A stretch of 64,000 nt of DNA from Nereocystis luetkeana. Lineage: Eukaryota > Sar > Phaeophyceae > Laminariales > Laminariaceae. Numbering within the stretch: the first letter of the stretch is position 1; each line of letters begins with the position of its first letter. A program made the position numbers and the translations under genes. Below the pieces are notes generated by a model, which saw only the letters and a list, made by a program, of their open reading frames with translations, was not told where the DNA came from and ran no database searches. The stretch spans positions 2,329,403-2,393,402 of the forward strand of contig JARUPZ010000024.1 of assembly GCA_031213475.1 (NCBI GenBank), read 5' to 3'. Positions 20,651 to 33,315 of the stretch are shown here, piece by piece.

Positions 20651-23600
20651 GGTGGCACCAAAGTGGTGATCGATTCCCCTCGGTCCACTGCTGTGACGCG
20701 TGTTTTGCTCCTTGGGCAAAGTGAGTAGGAAGTAGAGTCGGGCGAGGGCAAGGAGGGTGGAGAAACGGCAGTCCATGGCATGATCGAGGGCCGTTGAGCT
20801 GTGCGTGATTACCACTCTTTCCTTGTGGTTTTTCCTCTTTGCTTTTCCGGTCACAGCATTTTCTTGTTGTGGTTTTGTTGTGATTTAGTCTTTTACCGTA
20901 GGTTGGTTTTCGCCGTGATTGTGCCTTGTGATTATTTCTTCTTCTTTTTCTTGTGTTTTTTCTATCCTGCTATTATCTTCTGATTTATCTTGTGTTGTTC
21001 TACCTATGATCCTTTTTTGTTTATAGTCATTTTATGGGGTTGTGGTGGTGCGACGTGTGGTTTTTCCGTTCGTTTGTCGTGTATTTGGTTGATGGTTTTG
21101 TATTTTGCTGTTTGGTTTCTTTTATTTTAGATGTATTGGTGTTGTATCGTGTTTTGCTGTTGTGTCGTTACATTTTCGATTTTTTTTCTGGGTGTTTTTC
21201 CGAGCGAGTGGGGTCTGCTTAGTGTTTTGGGTGCGGTGGCTCTGTGCGTCGCCAGGCGCCGTTTAGCACGCGCAAAGACGATCGCAGAGGATCGGACGAA
21301 ACGCACGCGAAGCACTTAGTTGTCGAATCGCTAGAAAAGCAACTGTGTTGACAGGTTTGGTTCGTATTATAGCTGCGTTATTTTACATATATTTATCGGA
21401 TGGATTTTTTCAACATTAAATTTACTGCGGGTTTGTTTCGACCGTGTCTCGAAGGCACGTCGGGAGCGAAGATGGATGGAGGAGGGGGGCAGGATGGTAC
21501 TGAAAAGGCCACTGACCGTTCAGTTGTATGCTGGTTTGTACTTGATTTCTTTTATCGGGGGGGGGAGGGGCGGGGGGGGGGCAACAGAGCCAGCCGTCGA
21601 CCCCGAAACTCTGTCTCAAGATCAAAAAGAACCCGAGTCATATCAGACTGTATCGCGTAACCATATTCCGTACCGTGTACCGTGCCATGTGTATACCACG
21701 CTGCATACCGTAGTAGCGGACGTACCATAGCTGTACAGCCCCAATAGCGCTGGCGCCAAGAAAAGTCAGAGCACAAGGTTTCGCTACGCGCCATTGGTCG
21801 ACTAGTTGGTTGGTTGGTTGGTTGGTTTGCAAATATTTTCGATTTTCGAGAGCGGTTATTGATTTAGTTCGAGCTACGAGTATGATTTTTATTTTACTAC
21901 AGTTGCTTCTGTGCTGTAGGCTGCGAGTGGATGTGTATCTCAGTGGGCATGGGTGTCGTAGTTGGTGGTCGAGCAAGCGAGCAATTTTTTTTTGTCTACG
22001 CGGCTATTAATAGTCTACCTGGCAAAGCTTCACTAATACTATTATGTATTTATTCTTAACACTATTTTTTTGCATTTTTCTTCGATCTCTGTGTACACGT
22101 AACTGGGTGCTCTTCAATATGCCAGTCATTGCTGTTCGTCATCGTCGTCAGCGGTGTTTTTGCGGAGTGGCCGCATGTGGCGAGATGTCCTGGACGTACT
22201 ACGTCAGAGGCCTGGCGCGAACCGCTGTTAGGCGGGCTGGTGGGCTGCCCTTAGAAGAAGCATATGATGTTGAAAGGTGGAGACCTCTGGGCCAAGATAA
22301 AGAAGCCGAACCGAAATATAGGAGTCCACGAAAAGAGCTCACGAGAGAAAAAAGAGGACGTAAGACCTATGCCAGTGGAAACGCGAAGCCCAGAAGTTTT
22401 TTTTCAAACGTATCGCTTTCAAAGAACACCCGAAAATTTCCTCGTACCGCCGCTGTGAGAAAAAAAGAGAAAAAAAAGGTTTGATTTTTTCTTTTTTTTA
22501 ATGTTTCCCAACGGCTGCAGGCGGCGCAATTTGTTTTTTTCTGTGTTGCAATTTGTCAATACGCTGGTAAAAACCAGCTCGTGCGACGATCGACGCTCGA
22601 TCTCAACGTAGACTCAGCCCACGGCCAACCCGCTTGGTGTCCGGCAAGGCCAACGAATACAGATGACGGCCTCAAAGATATCAGGTGGATCCATGGTCTA
22701 GGGGGCGAGAGCTTGCCGGCGGCGTCCTACGGTATCCTCCCAAACCTGAAAAAGCCTATTTTTTGCCATTCGAGACGGATGGAGAACTTTTGTCTTCTCT
22801 TTTGTGTACACCAGCGGACAGTTGTTTTTTATCATACGCCTTGTTGCTCCCGCCACATGACACCGCCCATGGTGTGAAGACGGTGACCCTAGGGTGGGTC
22901 GGAGCCCCTAACGAGCGCATTCTGTTCAGAATTTATGACGCAGTCGTTGGTTTTGTCGATCGATGTCTCTCAAGGACGCGGCATCTCGCCGCTTCGAACC
23001 AAAGATGGGCCTGAGTTTTTCTCAAGCCGATGTTGGCCGAATATCGGCCCCAGATTTGCGTTTTTCGGGCTTTTCCAAAAGTTTGGAACTTTTTGTTTTC
23101 TAAACGTGCCCATAGGAAGCGTCTCCTAAAAAAATCTGGAGGGTATCCTTGAAATTCAATTTTTTTATTGATACTGCGCTTTCCCATTGGCATAAGTCTA
23201 AGGAGAAAGTTGTCGAGTGGGCGTAACCATCCTTAAGGCCACGCTAGCACCCAAGCGTCCCACGGTCCCCGGATGTCCGGTGACTCAAATATCTACATGT
23301 TTTATCAGAACATAAAAAAAAACATCGTTATTTCAACACGCTGCGTTTAGAGCTTCGGCTGGTTCGTGCCTCTACCGGAGATCGGCCGTGACCCAAGAGA
23401 GTTTCATCACAGCAGCTTGTGTTCTCTCGATAGTGTCCTCCCTCAGGTTCTCAACAGAGGCCTACGCCTCGACTTTAGAGGTGCTGCAGTGGTCGAAGTT
23501 GGTCGAATTTTGGGGTGACAAAATGAGACAAAAATATTTTGAAGCAACCCCTAACTGAACGCTTGCACTTCACTTCCGGACCGCGACAGCTCCTCACAGG

Positions 23601-25114
23601 CAACCACAGCCCGCGCAATTGAGCGATGCTCCTGATGGGGTGTGTGTGAGGGCGTCGGGGTGTTTTCGAAGGTTCGGGCCAGTAGCACCAAAAGCTCCCA
23701 AAATCGCTACCAGGTATGTAAAATGTTTTTGTTTCACGCGCGGGAGCATAGTTCAATGGCTACATCACCGATGACGAAATAAACGGCCTTCACTAAAACA
23801 TTGCTGTTTCTCCAGGCAGATGGTGTATCTCTTCTTGGGTCGTCGCCAAAAAATGCTTTAGAAAACAAATCTACTTTCCCCGAAAGGCAGTACGTTACTG
23901 GGCCCAAAAAAAAGGGGGGGAGAGGCTAAAAAGCTCTGGATTCTTGTTTCAATTTGCATCAATTGTTCTGGAACTTCGAAAAACGGATCTTGGTTGCAAA
24001 TCCCTATCTCTTTTTCCTAAGTCGTGTGTATATGCTGCCGAAACGCCTACGCGCGCCTTCCTGAGTTCTCATTCCTGAGGGAGCCACCGCCCCCTTGGTT
24101 AAGCTCGGCAAGATACGCGTTCTACGGCTATAGCTGTACCATACGGGCCATTGTACCGACCGAATTTCAGCAACACTCCTTGATTCTTGCTCGTGGAGGC
24201 CGACACTCGCTCGTGGCAAATCAGCTACGTGCTCCGTGCTATTGCCGATGTCACGACGACGGCGTGGCAAGTCAGCTACGTACTCTTGGTCATTGCCAAC
24301 TTCCGGACGGCGGACGACCGATAACTAAAAGACGCTCTTCGGGTAACATATTTGTGCGTCTGTCGGTAGTTACGCCGCATGTTGATCGTCGTGCTTATGT
24401 GCCAATTATTATGCGTACGATGTATACCCTTACTTCTATAATACCACTTCAATAGTAGCATCCCATGCCAGATAGGTGGCAAGGTGTGCGTACCTGCTAT
24501 ATACGACTTTACTACCGATCAGCTACTTGGCAGACTACTGGCTACTGCTTTTGCGGTAGGCAAGCACCTACATCAACACGACCCCTCGATGGAGGCGGCA
24601 AAGCCATGTTTACTCCTAAACATCGGCAACAGCTCTCAATCAACGTGATGTACACAAACGCACTCACTCGTGCTTACCTCTTGCGCTACTATCAATAGCT
24701 GCCCTAGTAGCATACATTGCCGTGTCTCCTCGAAAATTCCAACTCCTTTGTGTACTGTTCTTACTACTGCTGTAGTCTGTATATTCGCGTGTTCAAGCCT
24801 CTTCTCTGCCGTACCAAACGTTCATTGCTCCTTTGCAGCACCGCAAAAAATCATCAACCAGCCCTGCTTCGCTTACGCCGGGTGACCAGTCTTTCCGCAG
24901 CTACCGAAACAACTACAGCACGTACGCTGGCAACGTAAGGAAGAATGCTGCGACACGCTCGAAGCAGTGACAATAAAAGGCAAACCGAAAAAATGGTACA
25001 CAAACCTTCGAGCGTCTGCTGCAGGTCGTCTACGTGATCACCCTGGTCGCCATCTCATGGAGGTGTCCCGCTTCAAACATTAACCGCCGGATTGCGTAAA
25101 GGCTGGAAGGAGCA
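20651..25114. other. Unassigned region; weak ORFs only
   Basis: T/G-rich sequence (20.8-21.3 kb), then GC-neutral DNA. Two stretches look mildly protein-like on + : 22,122-22,484 (MSWTYYVRGLARTAV...) and 22,700-22,990 (EKAYFLPFETDGELLSSLLC, LGWVGAPNERILFRIYDAVV). Neither has clear splice signals or a known family. They may be exons or element debris. Confidence 0.3.
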
Positions 25115-25205
25115 GGTGGGGGGAGGGGGGGGGGTACTCGATATAATGCATGGCCGCGTAGTCGTATGACCGTGGGCACTTGCATCCGGTGGGAGGGGGG
25201 GCAGG
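25115..25205 (-). mobile_element. LINE 3' end (family 2)
   Basis: On + a G run is followed by GTACTCGATATAATGCATGG and CGTAGTCGTATGACCG. This is the inverse of family 2, with the C tract at its 3' end. Confidence 0.55.
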
Positions 25206-25414
25206 CCTACACCCATCGCGTGAGAATGGAGTCTGTGTGCGGCTTAGGAGTCGAGGATCGTAGGGTACTGTAGACTAGCGTGTGATAACGGAAACTTGGG
25301 AGAAAAAAAGCAACAAGCAGGTATAGAGTATAGAGTCCGGAAGTACAGTAGAGGTTACAAAAGGGGGTTAAAAAGGCGAAAAAGTCCTAAAGCCGAAGAC
25401 CCCACTTGTTAAGT

Positions 25415-25690
25415 TCAAGGGGCGGGACACTTTGTATCCCTGGACAGGTTTGCCTATTAAGTCGGTATTCGTTGGTACTCGCGTGTGTTGTTCGCTTGGA
25501 GATAGAAGAAGAACAACTTCATTCTTTTCGTGCACAGCGGAGACTGAGACCAAGCTCGTGCGTCTCTGGAAAACTCCTGGTTTTCCACCCAAGATACGCC
25601 TTCAAAGTACTACAAATACGATCCCAGTGCCCGACCCCAGGTAATTACCGGGCTTTCAACGTCATTCAAGGCAGTATCATAACAAGTAGA
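25415..25690 (+). repeat. Dispersed repeat R3, copy 1
   Basis: Shared in inverse orientation with 52,480-52,735: GGGACACTTTGTATCCCTGG, GGAGACTGAGACCAAGCTCG, AAGATACGCCTTCAAAGTAC and GGTAATTACCGGGCTTTCAA. Reading frames are not conserved, so it is probably non-coding. Confidence 0.62.
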
Positions 25691-25723
25691 CCGGTCCCCT
25701 TGAGTGTTGCTCTCTAGTCTGGA

Positions 25724-25966
25724 GAGGCGTTCTACGATAGGGGTTCACCCCAATTCTGAGGCTCCTCACTCCATACATCACCCGAAAAACAGCTTCAGCG
25801 AAAATCAAATTGCAGCCCGATGACTAGTTCCATGACCCAAGTATGCACGATGGAAGGCCGTTTTTCGAAACAAGATTGTTTTTTTCCGGCGATTCTGGGT
25901 TAAGGAGTCCCGTCATCCAGAAAACATTTTTGGCGGAAATGTGCTACCTCTATCGTAGAACGCGTC
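25724..25966. mobile_element. MITE-C, copy 1
   Basis: A 243-bp element with inverted ends GAGGCGTTCTACGATAG and CTATCGTAGAACGCGTC. The interior GGCTCCTCACTCCATACATC and GCGGAAATGTGCTACCTC are shared with 61,511-61,757. No ORF. Confidence 0.7.
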
Positions 25967-27659
25967 TGGAGTTGTATCCCGAGCAGGGCACACTTGCTTT
26001 CCTTGGAGTGTGTATATATATCGCACCCTTTACAGAAGACATATCCGATACCCACATTCCAGTATCTATAGATATTTGGGGGCTGTCATACCCCTGGCTC
26101 ACGTGAGATCTGCACCATCTATAGACCATCTCTGTTGGGATGGGATATGTGCGGTACGGCTCTCTCGCGTCTTTAGCGGTAGACATCTGTAAGATGCGGC
26201 TCTTGGCGCAACATACCGAACGGAAAAAATAAACACAGGATCCATAAATTATTGTTGATGGTGATTTATTCGCTGTAGATCACGCGGTCTAGCCGATGTG
26301 TAACGCGTGTGTATGCCGCGCACACACGTCATTGCGGGGTATCGAACGACAAGTACTTACCTGACCCAGGGGTAATAACTGACGTCGATCACCAATAACC
26401 GCCACTGCAGCAGTGCAACACGTCGGACGGAGCTACTAACTGCTGTGGAAGAGAATCAAGTGAACAACAGATTGGGTCATTACAGCAAAAATAAGTGCTG
26501 ATGATGAGAGGAGAGTGGTGAGATGTTCCCTCTATCACCATACAAAACTTGTCACGTAAAAGTAATGCCTTTCGTGTGATGGCACTGATCCTTATATACG
26601 TGCACATATTTTATGGCCGATTTCGGCATATTGGAAGACGTCCGAATAATTATTTTACTCGTTGTCGGAACGAGCCCGACGCGTCTCTTCAGAGCGCCCC
26701 CTCGTAGCGAAATTATAAAGCGTTATTTTTCCCTCCCCTCGTCTTTGCCCGTACCTTGATCCCAACAGGAACCAAAATATCTGAACAGCCTACCAACCTA
26801 AAGATCCTTTCTCCCAGATTGTAGCGGGACCCCGAGGGAAACATAGCGCTTTAATTTTTTATTAGATTTGGCACGGTTTGAGACTTTTTGTCCAATGGTT
26901 CAAATACGTTTGTTTGCAGCAACAACTCACTCCTCCGGCACGACTCCAGCACGGAAAAGGATCAACGGGGTGAATGCCAGACTGTACCGATTTTGAAGCG
27001 GAAACATGTCAACATGTCCGGCCGCGGATCTCCTTGCAGAGACGCCGGACTCATTCCGACGATCAGGCCGTGTCTTAACTCCCTCCAAGGAGCCTGGGAA
27101 CGAGCGGAATGGAAACGAGGCTGCTCATGGTCATTCGTTCCGTTCCTATCTAAAAATACGTGTGTTTGGGTCCATGCAGAATCCTGGGCCTCGCCAGTCG
27201 AATCAGTACGAACGGTATGTTTTGCGCAAGCCACGGCAAATTGGTGCCCACATCAATCTTCGGTGGTGTCGTGGTGTCCATCTACATCAAATAATAAGTT
27301 ATTGTTCCCGTTCGGTTGGGCCGTTCGGTCCTCCCAAGCAAAAAAAACGGGTGCAACACTTTTTCTTCCTCTTCCTAGATATATATACTGTTTTTTCTCG
27401 GGCTGCACCGAATCTATTCGTTTCCCACAACCAATCAGCACCAATTCATGCTGCAAAATAGTACTCCGTTCGGTTCGGTCCAATGCTCTCTGGGCGGGGT
27501 TAAGACACGCCCCCAGTATGCGTGCGGTAGATTCATTCCGACGCCTGTCGGGCCAAACTGGGCGATAAAAAAGTGCAACCTTCGAAAAAAAGAAAAGAAA
27601 AGAGGATCCGTGCCACATGACATTTGTTCAAAATAAGATACGAGTATGAACAAAACACT
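25967..27659. other. Unassigned region
   Basis: A 226-codon ORF at 26,888-27,568 (+) competes with ORFs in three other frames and lacks a recognisable family. TTCATTCCGACG-type and GTGTCTTAAC motifs recur at both ends (27,047/27,531 and 27,071/27,500), hinting at an undescribed element. Confidence 0.3.
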
Positions 27660-27815
27660 ATTATTATTTCTCTTGCCATCCGACAATGTGCAGCATGATC
27701 TTCAACATGGATCACTCATAACTTTCCCGAAAGAAGAAAACCTCCGAAACAAAAGGAAACCCATGCGCCAAGTCTACCTCCTCCCTTCTGTGCCAACTTA
27801 TGGCTTGTCTACTTA
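27660..27815 (+). repeat. Dispersed repeat R2
   Basis: CCATCCGACAATGTGCAGCA, then GATCACTCATAACTTTCCCG, AAAGAAGAAAACCTCCG and CCATGCGCCAAGTCTACCTC. Confidence 0.65.
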
Positions 27816-27982
27816 TTCTTAATATTAATAGTACTTGCCAGGTACTGATAGTGGGTGGTTTTGACCTTTTTAAACGTTTACTAAGCAGGGCGATCGGTCT
27901 CTTATCCCAACGACAGCGACTATAATTTTGAAAGGCCATGATGCCCCAAACCGATAACACCGTATCACCCTATCACACTATA

Positions 27983-28087
27983 TTACGGGGGACCATAGTA
28001 AATATGACCAAATATTGTTAGTAGAAAGAGGTAAAAATACAGTTTTTCGTGTGTAACGTAGGTCCTATTAACTATGCCCCCCCGTAA
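27983..28087. mobile_element. MITE-A copy
   Basis: TTACGGGGGACC ends, TA flanks, core AAATATTGTTAGTAGAAA. It belongs to the AAATA variant at the left arm and TTAAC at the right, so the two arms are not a perfect pair. Confidence 0.83.
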
Positions 28088-28381
28088 TAGGGTGATAAGA
28101 TGACACACCCCGTGGGACGAAATTCAGAGCCGGTTTCCTCCCAAACATGGGGGGGGGGGGGGGGGCGCACGCAACAAAACTGGTGGCTTTGGGAAGATTT
28201 TTTCGTAGAGAAGGTTGTACAATATTACTATTAATAGAGGCGCATACGAGTAGCTCGGCGTATTCAGTGTGCGTGTTGTTACCACATTAAACCGTTCTTT
28301 CTACCCATCGACATCCAGCACAACCAACGTCCGCGCCAAATGCTTCAATCCTAGGGAGTTATATTACAGTAAGCAGTAGTA

Positions 28382-28491
28382 TTACGGGGGGCCATATTAA
28401 ATAGGACCTACCTACATGGTACACACAAAAACTATATATTTCGCTATTTTTACTGACAGTATGTGGTCCTATTTACTATGGTTCCCCGTAG
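28382..28491. mobile_element. MITE-A copy
   Basis: TTACGGGGGGCCATATTAAA to TACTATGGTTCCCCGTAG, flanked by TA. Internal TTCGCTATTTTTACTGAC as in other copies. Confidence 0.8.
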
Positions 28492-28794
28492 TAATGCGCC
28501 CTCCCCGCGTAGTCGAGACCCCCGGCATTGAAAACCGTCCGAGGGGGTGTGTTTACCCTTAACACCCTAGTGTGATACGGGTATGATTATATCCCGGTGT
28601 GTTCATGGGTGACACACCGGTATGTATAATGTGAGAACAACGACAATATAACGTGGAAGCTCATCACATGCTGCACATTGTCGGATGGCAAGCCTATACT
28701 ATTAATAATACAACAATGTAAATAAATATACACAATGTCATATATTCTATTGTTGGTATTATCTCATTATTATTATGCTTTTGCCATCTATTAT

Positions 28795-28950
28795 TATTTC
28801 TCTTGCCATCCGACAATGTGCAGCATGATCTTCAACATTGATCACTCATAACTTTCCCGAAAGAAGAAAACCTCCGAAACTAAAGGAAACCCATGCGCCA
28901 AGTCTACCTCCTCCCTTCGGCTTGTCTACTCCATTCGCTGACCTTGCTCC
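28795..28950 (+). repeat. Dispersed repeat R2
   Basis: Nearly identical to 27,660-27,815, then continues GGCTTGTCTACTCCATTC and CTTGCTCCTTCCTTCTC. An inverted 26-bp piece of the same repeat lies at 28,668-28,693. Confidence 0.65.
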
Positions 28951-29032
28951 TTCCTTCTCATTACGTTCTATTCTTAGATATATTGTGTATGTATGCGGAT
29001 TTCCGTGATGATGAGTATTATTTTCGTGTAAT

Positions 29033-29180
29033 ATTATTATTCCTCTTGCCATCAGACAATGTGCAGCATGATCTTCAACATGGATCACTCATAACTTTCC
29101 CGAAAGAAGAAAACGTCGGAAACAAAAGGAAACCCATGCACCAAGTCTACCTCGCTTCCGTGCCAACTTTCAGCTTGACT
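29033..29180 (+). repeat. Dispersed repeat R2
   Basis: Third copy within 1.5 kb, same orientation as 27,660 and 28,795. Confidence 0.65.
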
Positions 29181-29598
29181 TATTAATATTATTACTATTA
29201 ATAATAGTTCTTCCATATTCTCGCACGTACGTAGGAATATCCCCTCCGTTAACTTCGTATTGAAATTGCAAATTTGCAAATTGAACTAGGTTTTACGAGT
29301 ACGTACGTACTTGAACACGTACGTACGTGTATACGCTGAAGGGAAAAATGATACCAGGTACCAGGTATCCACTCTGAATACCATTATCAAGTTCGTGATG
29401 AAATTGCAAAGTGATCAAGGTTGTACGAATACGTACGTACGTGAATACGCACGTACGGGTACTTGTGGTGAAATTACAATTTTTAACCAACGTTGCGAGA
29501 CTCACAACTGCTGCTCAGTGTTCAGTGCGCACGCACTCGAATATGTGTGTGTGTGTTCTTCATATTAGGTTAAACCGTTCTTTCTAACCGTCGACATC

Positions 29599-29790
29599 CA
29601 ACACAATTCGATGCGAGTCGACGAGGGAAGAAAAGGCTGAAAGCTTCTCGTGATAAAAATGAAGGCACGTACCGTAGCGGGAAGGGGGGAGAAGAGCCTG
29701 CTATGTGACCCCGGATCTGAGTTACGAGTTGGAAGGAGAGAGAGAAGAAGATGTGCGAAGATAATGAATGGGATGAGAAAAAAAATCACA
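29599..29790 (+). mobile_element. SINE-1, 5'-truncated
   Basis: Starts at ACACAATTCGATGCGAGTC, so the tRNA head is missing, and ends GGGATGAGAAAAAAAATC followed by an ACACA repeat. Confidence 0.78.
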
Positions 29791-30159
29791 ACACAACACA
29801 ACACAACCAGTGTCTGTGCCGATTCTTCAATCCTATTAATAGAAAAGATACAACGTGTGTGTGTGTTTGTTCTTCATATTAAACCGTTCTTTCTACCCGT
29901 CGACGTCCAGCCAACCAGTGTCCGTGCCGATTTTTCAATCCTAGAAGAGATACAAGTTCTGTGGTCACAAAGCTACGCCACAGAGATACTACGTTACCAG
30001 GTACCGGTATGCAGTAAGCACAGCAGTGGGCGATGCAATGCCATGTCATCATACTATTATCGCTTTTTTGTCCCTTCTTTTTTTCATTTTTCTTTCATTC
30101 CCGTTAGTACGTACCTCTTTCTGTCTTCGTGAGTATGGTCCGTTTTGCCTTTTTTGCGT

Positions 30160-30415
30160 TTTGCTATCTGCTTCTGTTTTTGTTTTGTTTTTGTTTTTTT
30201 GCTTCGCTTCATCTTCTTTTTTAGGTTTTTGTCTGCAATTAATAGTCTCCTTTTTGCTTCCCTGGTGTCCGCAGTGGTGGAGTGCGTATGCTTGTTTTTT
30301 GTTTTTGCCTCTGTTTTACTTGAGGTATTTCTTCCACTCCAGAGTTATTGGAGCCTGTCCTGCGACCACGGACTGCATTGTATTGTGAGTTAATGTGAGA
30401 ACAACAACAACAACT
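30160..30415 (+). repeat. Dispersed repeat R5, MITE-free copy
   Basis: TCCACTCCAGAGTTATTGGA, GCCTGTCCTGCGACCACGG and GTTAATGTGAGAACAACAAC occur here without interruption. At 51,330-51,560 the same series carries a MITE-A. An inverse piece lies at 32,221-32,245. Confidence 0.55.
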
Positions 30416-31135
30416 ATTAATAGATACGACACGCACAACATACACATTCTATCAAATAGAGAAATGAAAGGAAACAATCAAAGAAAAAACAAAAACAAAG
30501 AGGACAAATCGAAAGAGAAGAAAAAAAAAACACTAGAAGAAACAATCTGTCGTGCCCCCCCCTCCCCCCGCAGGCGAGGTGGCCAACACTTGGAAAAGAA
30601 CGAGCTGGAAAAAAAGGTAAAAAATAACAAAAACACCACTGCTTGTAAACAGAGTAAGACAAAGAACCAAGGAAAAAATAACAAAAAAAGGGAAAACAAT
30701 AGGCAGACCAAAGCCCAAAGCACCCTTCAGGTAGCGGCAGCAGTTTGTGGTACGAGTAGTATAGCCAGGTTCTCCCTGCTAATCCGCCTGGTACCTTGCT
30801 CCCCAGACTGCCGTCTCCGCCCTGCGTTCGTCAACTATATGGCCAGCCCCTTGGCGTCAGGCAATACGAAACGAGCAGAGCAGGCTCGTCATCCAACCAC
30901 GCCACACGACTCCTTCAATACGGTTTATCACTCAAAAAAGGAAGAGAAAGAGGTAAAATGAAAACCACGGAGAATCAGAGCAAGAAAGAAAAAAACAAAA
31001 CAAAAAGAGAAGACAAGGGAAGACCACGCTCGAACCAGCTGCGCCAGTTGGTGGCACTAGTAGTATGGGCATGTTCTACTTCCTAGTCGACCTGGTGCCT
31101 TGCTACCCTGTGTGCCATCTCCTTCCTACTTTCGT
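30416..31135. other. A-rich region, no gene
   Basis: AAAGAAAAAAC-rich sequence on + with two related blocks (30,700-30,830 and 31,030-31,140) that share GCGCCAG/GTGGTACTAGTAGTAT and CTGGTACCTTGC. Open frames are compositional. Confidence 0.4.
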
Positions 31136-32166
31136 CTACCGCAGTTTCCCTTCTACCCCTCCTGTCCCCCCCCCCCTCTCCGCATTCCCTTGGTCGGGTT
31201 TTCTGCCACTTCTCCTGCTGCCCCCTCCCCCCCCATTCCCTTGGACACCATCCACGGCGGATGCGCGGCGCTGCCTGCTCAACTTTGCCCCAGCCTCGTG
31301 CCACCTCGCCATGAACCGTTCGGCTGCTTCAAGGATCCCCCGGTACCACTTCCCCGCCTTTTTGGCTGCAATGCAGTGGACCACAACGCGGTCTCAACTC
31401 CAAACACCACGGAGGCAACTTCCGTTGACCCTTCGGTGACTCGGAACTCCCTAAGGTCTTCGACTATGCATATTCGCCAAGTCTTACACTGTCCGCCTGA
31501 TCTCGGGTTCTCCCCATCAGCTATCGTCCCGAACATTACCCGACTGGGTGATCGCTCCTTGCTTTGCCGTGCCACACCCCCTCAAAGAAGAGCCGCCGTT
31601 TACGAATGTGGTCGTTTCGATGCTCTCGCAACGTGTCATCTTGAGGGCCTTCGCGTACGAGAGGGTGGCATGGTCAGTACGAAGTCGGCGCTGGAAGCCA
31701 ATAACTCGCAACAGGACTTGGTGGTGAGCCGTTCGAAGCTTGGCAAAGAGAGTTCCGCTCAGAGGGCCCACGTCACAAACCCGTACAGCAGGGTCTCAAT
31801 CATCTCGGCTTTCAGCATTCGGACTATAAGGCTAAGGGGGGCGGTCGTCCTATCATACAACTCCGGGCCGAACCGTTTGAGGCATGCTCGCATGAGGCGG
31901 ATCCGTCGGTCGATTTCGAGCGAGAGGTCAGCGTTTTCGTGGATAATGCCGCCTAGGTATAAGAACTGGGTCGTCTACTGCTTATACCTCTTGCCTGCCG
32001 CTTCGATGACGAGCGGTGGTGCGAGAGGATTGTCTGGTCTGGTCTTCGTAGGAGCATTGTCTCTGTCTTCTTTTCCGACACCGTGAGGCCTGTGCTGCTT
32101 CGAAGACAGACTACTAGTAGTCACGATGACTGTCATCATTTTCGCGAGCCCTTCAGCCGACTTCAA
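31136..32166 (-). pseudogene. Non-LTR retrotransposon (LINE) RT C-terminal region, broken
   Basis: Minus-strand frames give the region just after a LINE-type reverse transcriptase. A stretch around 31,800-31,990 reads FLYLGGIIHENADLSLEIDR and continues with RIRLMRACLKRFGPELYD and then LLYGFVTWAL. Further on come TLSYAKALKMTRCESIETT, VMFGTIADGENPR and KKAGKWYRGILEAAERFM. An in-frame TAG interrupts near 31,977, and frame changes are needed near 31,575 and 31,380, so it is dead. The peptides resemble an abundant brown-algal LINE family, from recollection and not a search. The 328-aa plus-strand ORF over the same bases is its shadow. Confidence 0.72.
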
Positions 32167-32559
32167 GGAAATGCACGCACTGGAATACGCACTTTACTTG
32201 CCCCTGCATTATTATGATGGTTGTTGTTGTTCTCACATTAACTCCCATCGCCACAATACCTGGCACCATCAGTCTTGGCGAAAACGTAAGAGCCATTTGG
32301 AATCGATAGCTATGCCCCATGCGATGATACACAGCAGTGGTGCCGCCGTACTGTTATTTTATTTTATTTCGTTTTTGATCCTCCTTGGAGATCTGGGTAA
32401 AAAAAGCTTACGCCCAACACACTTTCTATTAATATTAACACGGTATTATGGTTGATACATAAGATACGTGGTGACACCTACTGCTGCTGTGGTAAGTACT
32501 GTTTGCTGTATGTAGTGGTATTTCGATTTTTTCGGCGTAGAGTTAGAATACGAGAAAAT

Positions 32560-32787
32560 GGTTGAGATATAATAGACTTTTGGTGTATACGAAAGACGAG
32601 GGGGCTATTTATTCAATGGTTGATTGGGTCTGATTGGCCTAGGGGCATTTTTTCGGCAGTAGACCTTGAATTACCTATTATTATTCTTATTCGAGAAACT
32701 GGTTTGAGATAGACTTGCTGTATACACGAGACAAGCGACAAGGGGGGCTATTTATTCTATGGTTGATTGGGTCTGATTGGCCTATCA
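32560..32787. repeat. Tandem duplication, about 145 bp
   Basis: GGGGGCTATTTATTCAATGG then TTGATTGGGTCTGATTGGCC recurs at 32,741, preceded both times by TGGTTGAGATA/TGGTTTGAGATA and a TATACAC/GACGAG block. Confidence 0.6.
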
Positions 32788-33119
32788 GGGTAGGGTTTTA
32801 CGGTTACCTCAGTTCTACTGCTGCTGCTGCAAGTGACCACAGAGAGAGAGTTGGGTTAGTCTCGCGCGCACAGGTGGCCCTCGACCAAGTTGTTATCGAA
32901 TAGAGGTAAGTTACCCTCCCACAGGTACATAAAGCAGTATATATACTACCTTACTACTGCTCTTCTACGTATTGATACAGATACCAGTACGGCTGTAGAA
33001 CATAAAATACATGATGATCCCTCAACCATTTTTCGGAGCGGGCACAAAGTCGATAAACTTTTCCCAACTCCCGCCCCCTACTAATTAGCTGACGATTCCG
33101 ATCATGCATCGATCTCTAG

Positions 33120-33315
33120 TACGATGAGAAGGAAGGAGCAAGGACAGAGAATGGAGTAGACAAGCCGAAAGTTGGCACTGGACAGAAGGGAGAAGGGAGG
33201 TAGACTTGGTGCCATGGGTTTCCTTTGTTTCCGAGGTTTTCTTCTTTCAGGAAAGTGTGATGAGTGATCAATGTTGAAGATCAAGCTGCACATTTTCGAA
33301 CGGCAGGGGAAATAA
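33120..33315 (-). repeat. Dispersed repeat R2, reverse
   Basis: GAAGGAAGGAGCAAGGACAG-like start, CATGGGTTTCCTTTGTTTCC and AAAGTGTGATGAGTGATCAA, the inverse of the R2 order. Confidence 0.6.

Noticed and set aside
26888-27568. 226-codon plus-strand ORF
   Set aside because: Overlapped by long ORFs in other frames on both strands; composition not protein-like and no domain.
31100-32086. 328-codon plus-strand ORF
   Set aside because: It is the antisense shadow of the LINE remnant, whose minus-strand peptides are recognisable.
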